Assembly (NCBI RefSeq): GCF_017220215.1
Contig: NZ_CP071131.1
Coordinates: 744,001-808,000 of the forward strand
DNA length: 64,000 nt
Source: Caballeronia sp. M1242
Lineage (GTDB): Bacteria > Pseudomonadota > Gammaproteobacteria > Burkholderiales > Burkholderiaceae
Reading direction: 5' to 3'
The stretch's first letter is position 1, and each line of letters starts with the position of its first letter. Of the stretch, positions 36,536-44,922 are shown one piece after another. Under the pieces are notes generated by a model. It searched no databases, was not told where the DNA came from, and saw only the letters and a program-made list of their open reading frames with translations. A program made the position numbers and the translations under genes.

Positions 36536-37552
36536 TTGGATCCAGTCGCCAAAAGAAAATGGCCGCGCTCAGGGCTCGAAACAACGGTGATGGGCTTCGG
36601 CGCCGCGCCGATCGGCAACATCTTCAGGCCGATCAGCGAAGAGGATTCGGCGGCTTTAATTAAGGCCGCATGGGACGCGGGCGTACGCTACTTCGACACT
36701 GCGCCGATGTACGGACACGGCTTGAGCGAAGCGCGCTGCGGACAGGCGCTGCGCTGGTATCCGCGTGACCAGTTCGTGCTGTCGACGAAGGTCGGCCGCC
36801 TGCTCAAGCCGGGCAAGCGCGCAAACATTCAATTCGCGCCGTGGGTCGACGGCCTGCCGTTCGAGATCACTTTCGACTACAGCTACGACGGCACGATGCG
36901 TTCTATCGAAGACAGTCTGCAACGTCTCGCGCTGGAGCACATCGATATTGCGTTGATTCACGACATCGATGTCTTCACGCACGGAGAGCGCCAGCCGGAG
37001 ATGTTTGAAGCGGCGATGGCGGGCGCATCGAAAGCACTGCTCAAGCTACGCGACCAAGGCGTCGTGAAGGCGGTCGGGCTGGGCGTCAACGAATGGCAGG
37101 TCGCTCACGAAGCGATTCGCCGGCAGGACTTCGACTGCCTGCTGCTGGCTGGGCGTTACACACTGCTAGAGCAGGACGCGCTGGACGGCTTTCTGCCGCT
37201 GTGCGAAGCAAGACAGGTGTCGGTGGTTCTCGGTGGAGGGTTCAACAGCGGTATTCTCGCCACCGGCGCGATACCCGGCGCCAAATACAACTATGCGCCC
37301 GCGCCCGAAGCCATTCTGGAGCGCGTACGCCAGATGGAGCAGGTATGCCGGGATTTTTCGGTGCCGCTCAAAGCCGCTGCACTGCAATTCGTTCTTGGCC
37401 ATCCTGCTATACCGACCAGCATCCCGGGCGTGCGTACTGTCGCGCAACTCGAAGACAATCTGCGGACCTTCCGCACACAGATACCCGCGGAATTCTGGGC
37501 CGAGCTTAAACGTCGCGAGTTGATTCGACACGACGCGCCGACGCCTGGATAG
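36536..37552 (+). CDS. Aldo/keto reductase (aldose 1-dehydrogenase-like)
   Basis: A 338-residue TIM-barrel oxidoreductase with the AKR catalytic tetrad: Asp and Tyr in YFDTAPMYGHG, Lys in STKVGR and His in LIHDID. The C-terminal IPGVRTVAQLEDNL is the cofactor-binding segment. It resembles L-fucose and D-arabinose/D-threo-aldose dehydrogenases, which fits a sugar-binding protein as neighbour. The start appears to be TTG 36536, with CAGGAGAC 7 nt upstream; no ATG in frame suits better. Confidence 0.85.
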   Translation: MDPVAKRKWPRSGLETTVMGFGAAPIGNIFRPISEEDSAALIKAAWDAGVRYFDTAPMYGHGLSEARCGQALRWYPRDQFVLSTKVGRLLKPGKRANIQFAPWVDGLPFEITFDYSYDGTMRSIEDSLQRLALEHIDIALIHDIDVFTHGERQPEMFEAAMAGASKALLKLRDQGVVKAVGLGVNEWQVAHEAIRRQDFDCLLLAGRYTLLEQDALDGFLPLCEARQVSVVLGGGFNSGILATGAIPGAKYNYAPAPEAILERVRQMEQVCRDFSVPLKAAALQFVLGHPAIPTSIPGVRTVAQLEDNLRTFRTQIPAEFWAELKRRELIRHDAPTPG

Positions 37553-37577
37553 CAGTTGAGGTCAGAGCGCGCTCACG

Positions 37578-38498
37578 CTATAGCGGATTAGCCGGCAGGC
37601 TTCGATGAATAGCCATCGAAGCCATTGCAGCTTCGCCCACTGCGACGCAGATCTGATTGAGTGAATTCACTGCATCGCCCGCAGCGTAGAGTCCATCCAA
37701 ACTCGTTCGCTGATGCTTGTCGGTCACGATCATTCCGTCGCTGTCTCGCTCCACATCCAGGCCACTCAACAGGTCGTTTTGAGTGAGGCAGCCGAGCACC
37801 GGATAGATGGCATCGAATGCATGTCGGTGACCATTCTCGCAGGCGACGTTCAGCGGCGCCTCGGTGCTGTTCGGTAGATCGAGCGCCACGGTCGCGATCA
37901 GATCGATGGCATGCTGTGACGCGAGGGCACGCTCGTCTTGTGTCAGCGCATCGAGGTCGGAGGCGATGACTGCTACCTGTTGACAGAACGTGCGAAAGAA
38001 CACGGCATGCGATAGCGCGCGTGACGCCGGACCTAGCATTCCGATTCGCTTGCCTTGCGCTTCGAATCCGTCGCATATCGCGCAGAAACGGAGCAATCCA
38101 CGTTGCGTCAGCCGCACGGCCTCGTCGACCGGCGGAAGTTTGTCGCGGATTCCACACGCGAGTAGTGCGCGTTGCGCGATCAGGGTGCGGGACGATGAAT
38201 CGCCATTGCTGCCGTATTCGACGAGGAACCTGCCGTCTGCCTCTTTGATCGCCGTCACGCGTCCTTCGATGACTGGCACGTCGTAACACTCGATCTGACG
38301 ACGCATCTTGGCGAGCAACTCGTTTCCGTTGATGCCGTTCTCGAAGCCAGCAAGGTTGCGCACGATGGGAATGAGAGACGCTCTGCTGTGACCCTCGTCG
38401 ATCACGATCGTCGAGCGCCTGAATCGCGCGAGATACAGGGCAGCGGTGAGGCCAGCGGGCCCGCCACCGACAATAATGCAATCGATCGGATCGTTCAT
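37578..38498 (-). CDS. Thioredoxin reductase-like FAD/NAD(P) oxidoreductase
   Basis: A 306-residue flavoprotein. FAD motif GGGPAGLTAALYLARF is at residues 9-24, the redox pair CAIC lies in RFCAICDGFEAQG near residue 135, and YAAGDAVNS is the C-terminal FAD motif. Length and layout match low-Mr thioredoxin reductases. No thioredoxin or peroxiredoxin gene adjoins, so the electron acceptor is open. The longer start at 38567 adds residues without homology; ATG at 38498 is used. Confidence 0.85.
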   Translation of the reverse strand: MNDPIDCIIVGGGPAGLTAALYLARFRRSTIVIDEGHSRASLIPIVRNLAGFENGINGNELLAKMRRQIECYDVPVIEGRVTAIKEADGRFLVEYGSNGDSSSRTLIAQRALLACGIRDKLPPVDEAVRLTQRGLLRFCAICDGFEAQGKRIGMLGPASRALSHAVFFRTFCQQVAVIASDLDALTQDERALASQHAIDLIATVALDLPNSTEAPLNVACENGHRHAFDAIYPVLGCLTQNDLLSGLDVERDSDGMIVTDKHQRTSLDGLYAAGDAVNSLNQICVAVGEAAMASMAIHRSLPANPL

Positions 38499-38851
38499 CG
38501 ATGTCTTCGTTTTCGGTCGATAGACCTGCGTTTTGCGTATGGGAGTGCGCACGCCGTTCCCGGACATGCCGCTTGCGTTTCGAATGCGTGAGCAATAGCG
38601 ATTCCCAGCATGAAGAACGGCGGGTCCACCCGAGGCTAGCGCCGGGTGGCGATGTCTCTATACGCGAGAAATAAAACGATCGGTGACTTCTCCAGGCGGG
38701 AAACCAGTAGGCGGAGATCCGGAAAGAATGACCGGCGAACGGCAAGTCGCTGATGTTTGTTCTTATCTACTCGTGCGCCGTATTCGAAGCAAGCCAAAAC
38801 GACAATGCCCACTCAAGAGTGGGCATTGCGTTTTTTTCAAGGAACGCGGCT
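38499..38851. other. Gene-poor gap
   Basis: The 353-bp stretch between the flavoprotein start and the MFS stop has no convincing gene. It presumably holds the flavoprotein promoter (38500-38650) and contains the MFS terminator at 38805-38838. Confidence 0.5.
38805..38838. terminator. Rho-independent terminator (bidirectional)
   Basis: AATGCCCACT (38805-38814) pairs perfectly with AGTGGGCATT (38819-38828) around a 4-nt loop. On the plus strand seven T follow (38832-38838); on the minus strand GTCGTTTT follows. It lies 13 bp past the stop of the minus-strand MFS gene, so terminating that gene is the simplest role. Confidence 0.85.
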
Positions 38852-40204
38852 TTAGCGTTCTGCTCGCTCGACGTTGAGCATGTTCTTGGGAATCGCCAGA
38901 ATCAGAACGCAACTGACGAGTAGGCAAGCCCCGAGTGCATACGTCCCGTTATTGATGTTCCCGGTCAAATCCTTGGCGACGCTCGTGATCATCGAGCCTG
39001 TAAAGCCCGACAGGTTGCCGACAGAGTTGATGAGCGCAATGCCTGCCGCTGCTGCCGTGCCGGACAGAATCTGTCCGGGAAAAGTCCAGTAGATCGGCAT
39101 CAGGCCGAGGATCGCGCAAGTCGCAACGGTCAACAGAAAGATAGACAGCGGCACATTGTTCGCGAAGTGAGCGCTGAGAATAAGGCCCAATCCACCGATG
39201 CACGCCGGAATGGCTGCGTGCAGACGCCGCTCGCCTGTCTTGCGTGAATGTGCCCCGTTCCAGATCATCGCGACGACGGCGCACATGTACGGAATGGCCG
39301 TCAGTAATCCGATGTTGAACGTGCTTTTCACTCCCGAGGCTTTAATGATCGACGGAAGCCAGAATGCCAGACCATAAAAGCCCGTGTTGAACGTCAGGAG
39401 GATGAACGTCAGCAGCCAGACGCGCGGACTCTTGAGCGCCGCAGCGACGCTATGCGTCTTCTTCGCGCTTTCCTGTTGAAGGTTCTTGTGCAGCAGTGCC
39501 TTTTCCGCGTCCGTCAGCCAATTGGCGGACTGAATGCCGTCGCCCATGCGGAACAGCACAACGAATGCGACCAGTATCGACGGAATGCCTTCCAGCAACA
39601 GCATCCATTGCCAGCCACCCATGCCGAACAGCCCGTGCGTGTGCTCCATCAGCCAGCCTGACACCACGCCGCCGAGGGTAAGGCTTACCGGAATCGCGAT
39701 CAGAAACCCGGACATGGCGACGCTTTGACGCCGGGCGGGGAACCAGTAGTTCATGTACAGGATGATGCCCGGGAAGAACCCCGCTTCGCACACGCCAAGC
39801 AGGAAACGAAGGATGTAGAACATCGTCCCGGTTCCGACATGGAAGAAACTGGCCAGCGGCGAAATGAAGGCAAGCGCCGAAGACACGATGCCCCACGTCA
39901 CCATGATCCGGGCAATCCAGAAGCGCGCGCCGTACTTGTGGAGCAGCAGGTTGCTCGGCATCTCGAAGAGGAAATAGCCCCAGAAGAAGATGCTTGCGCC
40001 GACTGCGTAGACGCTGTCGCTGAGTCCGAGTGCATCCAGCATCTGCAGCTTCGCGAAGCCGACGTTGACTCGGTCCAGATAGGCGACCACGTAGCAAAGC
40101 AGCAGCAAGGGCAAAATGCGCTTCAGGACTTTCCGGTACAACTGGTCTTCGGCCTCGTCCCCGACGGCTGCCCTGGAGGCGGCAGCCTGAGTGATGGTTG
40201 GCAT
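38852..40204 (-). CDS. MFS transporter, anion:cation symporter (ACS) family
   Basis: A 450-residue, twelve-helix carrier. The N-terminus VLKRILPLLLLCYVVAYLDRVNVGFAKLQM (DRVNVG motif) and FEMPSNLLLHKYGARFWIARIM are hallmarks of the ACS family, which imports organic acids such as tartrate, glucarate, phthalate or hydroxyphenylacetate with protons. A GAGACAAATACG leader precedes the start at 40204. Upstream lie two LacI/GntR-type palindromes. It is followed by a good terminator and so is probably monocistronic. Confidence 0.9.
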   Translation of the reverse strand: MPTITQAAASRAAVGDEAEDQLYRKVLKRILPLLLLCYVVAYLDRVNVGFAKLQMLDALGLSDSVYAVGASIFFWGYFLFEMPSNLLLHKYGARFWIARIMVTWGIVSSALAFISPLASFFHVGTGTMFYILRFLLGVCEAGFFPGIILYMNYWFPARRQSVAMSGFLIAIPVSLTLGGVVSGWLMEHTHGLFGMGGWQWMLLLEGIPSILVAFVVLFRMGDGIQSANWLTDAEKALLHKNLQQESAKKTHSVAAALKSPRVWLLTFILLTFNTGFYGLAFWLPSIIKASGVKSTFNIGLLTAIPYMCAVVAMIWNGAHSRKTGERRLHAAIPACIGGLGLILSAHFANNVPLSIFLLTVATCAILGLMPIYWTFPGQILSGTAAAAGIALINSVGNLSGFTGSMITSVAKDLTGNINNGTYALGACLLVSCVLILAIPKNMLNVERAER

Positions 40205-40295
40205 CGTATTTGTCTCCGTACTATGTGTAGTCAGCTAAGTCGTGGCTTGCGCCTGAAGGGGCGCATCCCTTGCATCTTCGAAACGGGCACCGATA

Positions 40296-40351
40296 GTTAC
40301 CGGTAACATCAAAGCTGGCGGGGCTGGATCGGATGATATGTTATCGGTAAC
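40296..40351. promoter_or_regulatory. Two LacI/GntR-like operators upstream of the MFS gene
   Basis: GTTACCGGTAAC (40296-40307) is a perfect 12-bp palindrome and GTTATCGGTAAC (40340-40351) differs at one base; centres are 44 bp apart. A further GGTAAC half-site lies at 40355-40360. The pattern resembles operators of LacI-family gluconate repressors (TGTTACCGGTAACA type). They are 92-147 bp upstream of the MFS start. No LacI-family gene is in this window. Confidence 0.65.
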
Positions 40352-40452
40352 AAAGGTAACACGATCGCATCTTGTGCCGCAAGCTGCGGGAAGTGCCGAG
40401 TTGCGACAGGCGAAGTCCGCTCAACACGGCTATGCGATCGGCGCCCCTTAGG

Positions 40453-41331
40453 CTATGTCTTCCGCAGAACCGAGTCGGATCGCAAGCTGTCTTCGATGAA
40501 CTGGATCAGCGCGCGCAACGCGCGGCCGTTATTCGCTGCCTCGCCATAGACGGCGATTTCGCATGCGGGTAGCGGCGGCAAGTGCGGGCTCAGGTCCCGC
40601 AAACCGGGGTTCCGTGCGAGCGATGACTGCCCCAGTATGGCAAGGCCCGACCCTGCGGCGATGGCCGCCTCGACTCCGAGCAGACTGGTGCACGCGTACA
40701 CGACGTCGGCGGGACGTCCGACGGACGCGAGCGCATCGACGGCCATGCGCCGATAGGCACACTGCGGAGGCAGCGCCACCAGCGGCAGCGGCCCGCTGTC
40801 GCCGAGTTCGAAGTCATCGGCTGCGACCCATCTCAGTGGCTCGGTCCACACCACGCGTCCCCCGCGTTCATCTCCCTCGCGGTTAGCGACGACGACTTCC
40901 AGCGCTCCCGATCGCATGTGCTCCAGCAGATCGGCCGACAGTCCCACTTGCACCTCGAGTCGCACCTTGGGATGCGCTTGCCTGAAGCGCGTCAGCACGC
41001 GCGGCAGATGATCCGGCACGAACAGTTCGCCGATGCCGAGCCGTATCGTCCCCGTCGCCTCAGAGGCCCGCAAGTGCGCGAGCGCGGCGTCGCTGTCGCG
41101 AACGAGGCGCCGAGCGTAGCCCAGCAGCAGTTCGCCAGCGGGCGTGAGTGTCGTGCGGTGGGCGTTGCGCTCGAAGAGTTGCTTGTCTAGCGCTTCTTCG
41201 AGCTTCCGAATCTTGAGGCTGATGGCCGATTGCGTTCGTCCGACGCTGGCGGCCGCCGCCGTGAAACTCCCGCCGTCCGCGATCGCCAGAAAGGTTCGGA
41301 GGCTGTCGAGATCGAGCCGAGGCGTCGTCAT
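40453..41331 (-). CDS. LysR family transcriptional regulator
   Basis: A 292-residue regulator with DLDSLRTFLAIADGGSFTAAAASVG and QSAISLKIRKLEEAL as winged helix, followed by ATGTIRLGIGELFVPDHLPRVL of the effector domain. The open frame runs far upstream, but ATG 41331 is at the normal place for this family; ATG 41382 would add 17 residues. It is divergent from the quinone reductase gene at 41461 and probably regulates it. Confidence 0.88.
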   Translation of the reverse strand: MTTPRLDLDSLRTFLAIADGGSFTAAAASVGRTQSAISLKIRKLEEALDKQLFERNAHRTTLTPAGELLLGYARRLVRDSDAALAHLRASEATGTIRLGIGELFVPDHLPRVLTRFRQAHPKVRLEVQVGLSADLLEHMRSGALEVVVANREGDERGGRVVWTEPLRWVAADDFELGDSGPLPLVALPPQCAYRRMAVDALASVGRPADVVYACTSLLGVEAAIAAGSGLAILGQSSLARNPGLRDLSPHLPPLPACEIAVYGEAANNGRALRALIQFIEDSLRSDSVLRKT

Positions 41332-41460
41332 TGCGATGTGCGCGGAAAAGAAAGGCCGGATCTTAGCATTAGCCTCGCTCATGCACGGGATTGGAATTAG
41401 TCGTTTTGCAAATGCTGCCGCGCGCGCTATCGTCCATCTTCCGGTCAAGAAGGTGCATCT

Positions 41461-42450
41461 ATGAAAGCTTTTGTGTTGAACGAATTCGGCGTCGAAGGGC
41501 ACGTGCTCGATACTTTCCCGATCCCCGAACCCCAAGCAGGCGAACTGCTCGTCGCCGTGCACGCCTCGGGTGTCAACCCGGCGGATCTCAAGATCAAGGC
41601 CGGCGAACTCGGCCCGGCCGCGCCCGCGCTCCCGGCGATCCTGGGCATGGACTTCGCCGGCATGGTCGCGAAGGTCGGGGCAGGCGTCGAAGGTTTCGAC
41701 GTGGGCGACGCGGTGTACGGCTGTGCCGGCGGCGTCAAAGGCAGAGCCGGATCGCTCGCCGAATACATGGTGGTCGACGCGCGCCTCGTCGCGCCGAAAC
41801 CGGCCCGCCTCTCGATGCGCGAAGCCGCTGCGCTCCCGCTCGTTGCGATCACGGCCTGGGAAGGTCTCGTGGATCGCGCGAAGGTCAGCCTCGATGAGAA
41901 GGTACTGGTCCACGCGGCGGCAGGCGGTGTCGGCCATATCGCCATTCAGCTTGCGAAGATCTTCGGCGCGCAGGTGTTCGCGACCGCATCGACGCCCGAA
42001 AAGCTCGCGCTGGCAGAACGCCTCGGCGCCGTCGCGATTCCCTATCGCGATATGCCGACCGAGGACTATGTCGCCCGATACACGGATGGCCGGGGCTTCG
42101 ACATCGTGTATGACACGGTGGGCGGACCGACGCTCGAACAGTCCGCCGTGGCGACTCGCCTGTACGGGAGGCTCGTTACTTGCGCCGCGTGGGGGCAGCA
42201 TAATCTCGCGCCGGTGCTCGGGCGCAGTCTGGACCTCATCGGCATATTCATGTTGTTGCCGATGCTGACGAGCCAGCGGCTCGAGGACCACGGCGTCATC
42301 TTGCGCAAGATTGCAGCGCTGGTGGATGAAGGCAAGCTGTCACCGGTGGTCGATCCCATCCGCTTCCAGCTTGCGGACACCGCAGCCGCTCACGCACGCC
42401 TGGACAAGGGCGAAGCGGTGGGCAAAGTCGTTATCGATATCGTCAATTGA
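41461..42450 (+). CDS. Zinc-independent quinone oxidoreductase (MDR family, NADPH)
   Basis: A 329-residue medium-chain reductase without the zinc-binding cysteines of alcohol dehydrogenases. The nucleotide motif is AAAGGVGHIAIQLAKIFGA near residues 155-170, with VNPADLKIKAGE and LGMDFAGMVAKVG at the N-terminus. Such enzymes reduce quinones or enones with NADPH. It is followed 15 bp later by an ABM-domain monooxygenase, a pairing seen in quinone-stress cassettes, and is divergent from a LysR gene. Confidence 0.88.
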   Translation: MKAFVLNEFGVEGHVLDTFPIPEPQAGELLVAVHASGVNPADLKIKAGELGPAAPALPAILGMDFAGMVAKVGAGVEGFDVGDAVYGCAGGVKGRAGSLAEYMVVDARLVAPKPARLSMREAAALPLVAITAWEGLVDRAKVSLDEKVLVHAAAGGVGHIAIQLAKIFGAQVFATASTPEKLALAERLGAVAIPYRDMPTEDYVARYTDGRGFDIVYDTVGGPTLEQSAVATRLYGRLVTCAAWGQHNLAPVLGRSLDLIGIFMLLPMLTSQRLEDHGVILRKIAALVDEGKLSPVVDPIRFQLADTAAAHARLDKGEAVGKVVIDIVN

Positions 42451-42465
42451 AGAGGAGCAGGTCTC

Positions 42466-42762
42466 ATGTCCGAAGAAGTCACTGTCGTTGCAACGGTTCA
42501 GGCGCGAGCCGGGATGGAAGCAGAAGTAGAAGGCATCATCAGAACGTGCGTTTCGGCCACGCGTCACGAATCCGGCTGCCGGCTTTACACCGCGCATACG
42601 GACCCGCAGCATGCCGGGCGGTTCGTGTTCATCGAAAGATGGGAGAGCCGCGAAGCGCTCGCCAAACACGAGCAGGAACCGCATTTTCTCGCCATGGCCG
42701 AAGCGTTCAAGACGCGCATTGAAGGGCCGATCGAAGTGCAACTGCTTCGCGAGCTGGTGTGA
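42466..42762 (+). CDS. ABM-domain protein, YgiN-like quinol monooxygenase
   Basis: A 98-residue ferredoxin-like-fold protein: VVATVQARAGMEAEVEGIIR, ESGCRLYTAHTD and FVFIERWESREALAKHEQEPHF match the antibiotic biosynthesis monooxygenase family. YgiN-type members oxidise quinols without cofactor. AGAGGAGCAGG precedes ATG 42466. Co-transcribed with the quinone reductase upstream, together forming a possible quinone redox pair. Confidence 0.85.
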   Translation: MSEEVTVVATVQARAGMEAEVEGIIRTCVSATRHESGCRLYTAHTDPQHAGRFVFIERWESREALAKHEQEPHFLAMAEAFKTRIEGPIEVQLLRELV

Positions 42763-42854
42763 TTCGCTAGATAGCGATGTGGCGCGTTGAATCGCTGGCG
42801 GCCCTTCGTATGCGGATCTCGATCACGTCGAGATCCAGCAAAGGCCAGTCGATC

Positions 42855-43223
42855 CTATCCGACGCAAATGCCCGGCACGGCGACCTTCTGAAAGAGATGC
42901 GGTGAAGTCATCGCGGACGAAGGGTAAGCGGCGAGGCTCGCGCTGAAATCCGGATGACCGAATGCCGCTCGAAAGTGCGCGTTCGACTCCCACACGGCAT
43001 AGTTCAAGTACGTGGGACTGTCTCCGACGGCCCGGTGCAGTTGCGTCGAAATGAAACCCGGCTGCCGCTTCATGAATGCCGCGTCGTCCTGCCAGACTTT
43101 CAGGAAGGCCTGCTCGTCGGCCGGGTCCAGCATGAAGACATTCACCAGAACGACAGGGGCAGCGTCGATGCCAAGTTGACGCTCGATCGGGAAAGAAGGG
43201 TCAAGCGGTTTCAATTGCAGCAT
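42855..43223 (-). CDS. ABM-domain protein (antibiotic biosynthesis monooxygenase-like)
   Basis: A 122-residue protein with the dimeric alpha/beta barrel pattern: VVLVNVFMLDPADEQAFLKVW, FMKRQPGFISTQLHRA and NYAVWESNAHFRAAF. It is a distant paralogue of the preceding 98-residue protein, on the opposite strand. MLQLKP at 43223 is chosen because CGGAGCC precedes it; a longer start at 43250 adds nine residues. No partner gene is evident. Confidence 0.78.
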   Translation of the reverse strand: MLQLKPLDPSFPIERQLGIDAAPVVLVNVFMLDPADEQAFLKVWQDDAAFMKRQPGFISTQLHRAVGDSPTYLNYAVWESNAHFRAAFGHPDFSASLAAYPSSAMTSPHLFQKVAVPGICVG

Positions 43224-43437
43224 GGTCGGCTCCGTTGGTCGAAAGGACAATCACAGCGATGATCGAGTCGATGGCCGCGTGGTCGCTAGTGCAATCGCCA
43301 CCCACGTCCGAAGGGCGCGACGTCGCCGCTCCGACATCGGACTGATCCCGCCGTGCCAAATCAGGCGTCGCTGAGCGCTGTGCTTGGCAAAGGACTTGCT
43401 TCAAAGGCCGCCACTCCCGTTCGCCGATGATCCTGTC

Positions 43438-44922
43438 ATGCCGAGACCGTCGTTTTCCACGCAGCTTCTCACGCTCTGGGCTCTGATCGCGGTGCTGTGC
43501 GGTCTGCTGAGCGTCGCGGTATGGCTCATGTTGTCGTCGGCGCTCGGCGAGCGCGTCGTGGCCGCGAGGCAGCAAGCGGAGGCTGCGTGCACGGCGGTGG
43601 CGTCGCGCTACGACCTGTCGATGCAGCGTTCCGGCGAAACGAACGTCGACCTGATGCACGCGGTGCTCGATCTCGTGCTCGTGCAGACCGACGGCATCGA
43701 AGGCGGCTTCTGGACCAGCCAGCCGCCGTCGTACGCGTCCAACGGCTTCATCGCATACGCATTTCCTACCTATGGCGGCAGCGGCGTCAAGCGCGACATT
43801 CCCGAAGCCGAGACGCCGCTCATTCTTCGTACGCTCAAGAGCGCATCGAGCGCCGGAGCGCTGCACGCGGAAACCGTGTCGAGCGGAACGGACGCCGTGC
43901 TCGCGGTGGCCTGTCCCGTGCCGCGTCACGCGGCGCTGTTCGCATGGACGCTCACGCGCGCGCGCCCGCCGCTCGGACCGTACGGCGAACGCGCCACCGC
44001 CATTCTGGCGGGCGTGCTTGCCGTCATCGTCGTGCTCGCGTTGTTTCTCGCCTTGACGCTGAAGCGCTGGCGACAGAACCTCGCGCTGCTGGAACAGTCG
44101 CTCGCGCCCGGCGGCGAATTCGAACGCGGCAAAAGGCTGGAGCGCATCGGCGAGCGCGATCTCGATCAGATCGTCGACGCGCTCAATCGTTACGCCGACC
44201 GCGCCGAGCGGCTCAAGCGCGACGCCGACGCGCTGAACCGCAAGCTCGCGCAGGCCGAACGGTTCAGCATGCTGGGAAAGATGGCCGCGCAGATCGCGCA
44301 TGAGATCCGCAACCCGGCGGGCGCGATGCGTCTCAAAGCGGAGAACGCGCTGGCCGGTGACGGCGCGCGCCGCGAAGCCGCGTTGAAGACGATCATCCAG
44401 CAAGTGGGACGCATCGAGTCGCAGGTGACGAGCCTGCTCGCGCTGACGCAATCGGTGACGGTGCACGCGCGCGAAGTCGATCTGCGAGCCTGGCTCGACG
44501 ATATCGTTCATACGCATGAATCGCGCGCCGAAAGCAGGAACGTCGCGCTGAGTCTGGAGGTCGCAGCTAGCAAGACGCCGCCGGTCTTTGACCCGGCGCA
44601 ACTCGCGCGCGCGCTCGACAATCTCCTCGTGAATGCGCTCAGGCACGCGCCGTCGGGCGGCAACGTGACGGTTCGCGCATACGGCGTCGAAGCGCAAGAG
44701 GGCGAAAGGCTCAGGCTGGAAGTCATCGATAATGGAGCCGGCGTGGCCCTGGCCGAGCGGGAGCGGATCTTCGAGCCGTTCGTGACCGGCCGGCCCGAAG
44801 GCTCGGGTCTCGGTCTCGCTGTCGTGCGTGAGATTGCATCGGCGCATGGCGGCCGCGCTTACCTTGCCGACGATTCCAACGTGACGCGCTTTATGATCGA
44901 CTTGCCATGGCGACCATCCTGA
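43438..44922 (+). CDS. Sensor histidine kinase (NtrB/ZraS-like)
   Basis: A 494-residue inner-membrane kinase. One transmembrane helix lies at residues ~9-32 and a second near 182-203, enclosing a ~150-residue periplasmic sensor. Then come a HAMP-like linker with coiled coil, the phospho-acceptor His288 in QIAHEIRNPAG, N box DNLLVNALRHAPSG and G boxes DNGAGVA and GSGLGLAVVREI. The frame opens with TTG at 43384, but ATG 43438 is taken since the extension is not membrane-like. It overlaps the response regulator gene by 16 bp. Confidence 0.9.
   Translation: MPRPSFSTQLLTLWALIAVLCGLLSVAVWLMLSSALGERVVAARQQAEAACTAVASRYDLSMQRSGETNVDLMHAVLDLVLVQTDGIEGGFWTSQPPSYASNGFIAYAFPTYGGSGVKRDIPEAETPLILRTLKSASSAGALHAETVSSGTDAVLAVACPVPRHAALFAWTLTRARPPLGPYGERATAILAGVLAVIVVLALFLALTLKRWRQNLALLEQSLAPGGEFERGKRLERIGERDLDQIVDALNRYADRAERLKRDADALNRKLAQAERFSMLGKMAAQIAHEIRNPAGAMRLKAENALAGDGARREAALKTIIQQVGRIESQVTSLLALTQSVTVHAREVDLRAWLDDIVHTHESRAESRNVALSLEVAASKTPPVFDPAQLARALDNLLVNALRHAPSGGNVTVRAYGVEAQEGERLRLEVIDNGAGVALAERERIFEPFVTGRPEGSGLGLAVVREIASAHGGRAYLADDSNVTRFMIDLPWRPS

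Noticed and set aside
38568-38838. Small RNA on the plus strand ending at the T7 terminator
   Set aside because: No promoter or second stem was found; the terminator is explained by the minus-strand MFS gene ending 13 bp away.
43201-44847. 548-codon open frame on the minus strand
   Set aside because: It lies opposite the histidine kinase, which has all expected motifs; the translation is not protein-like.
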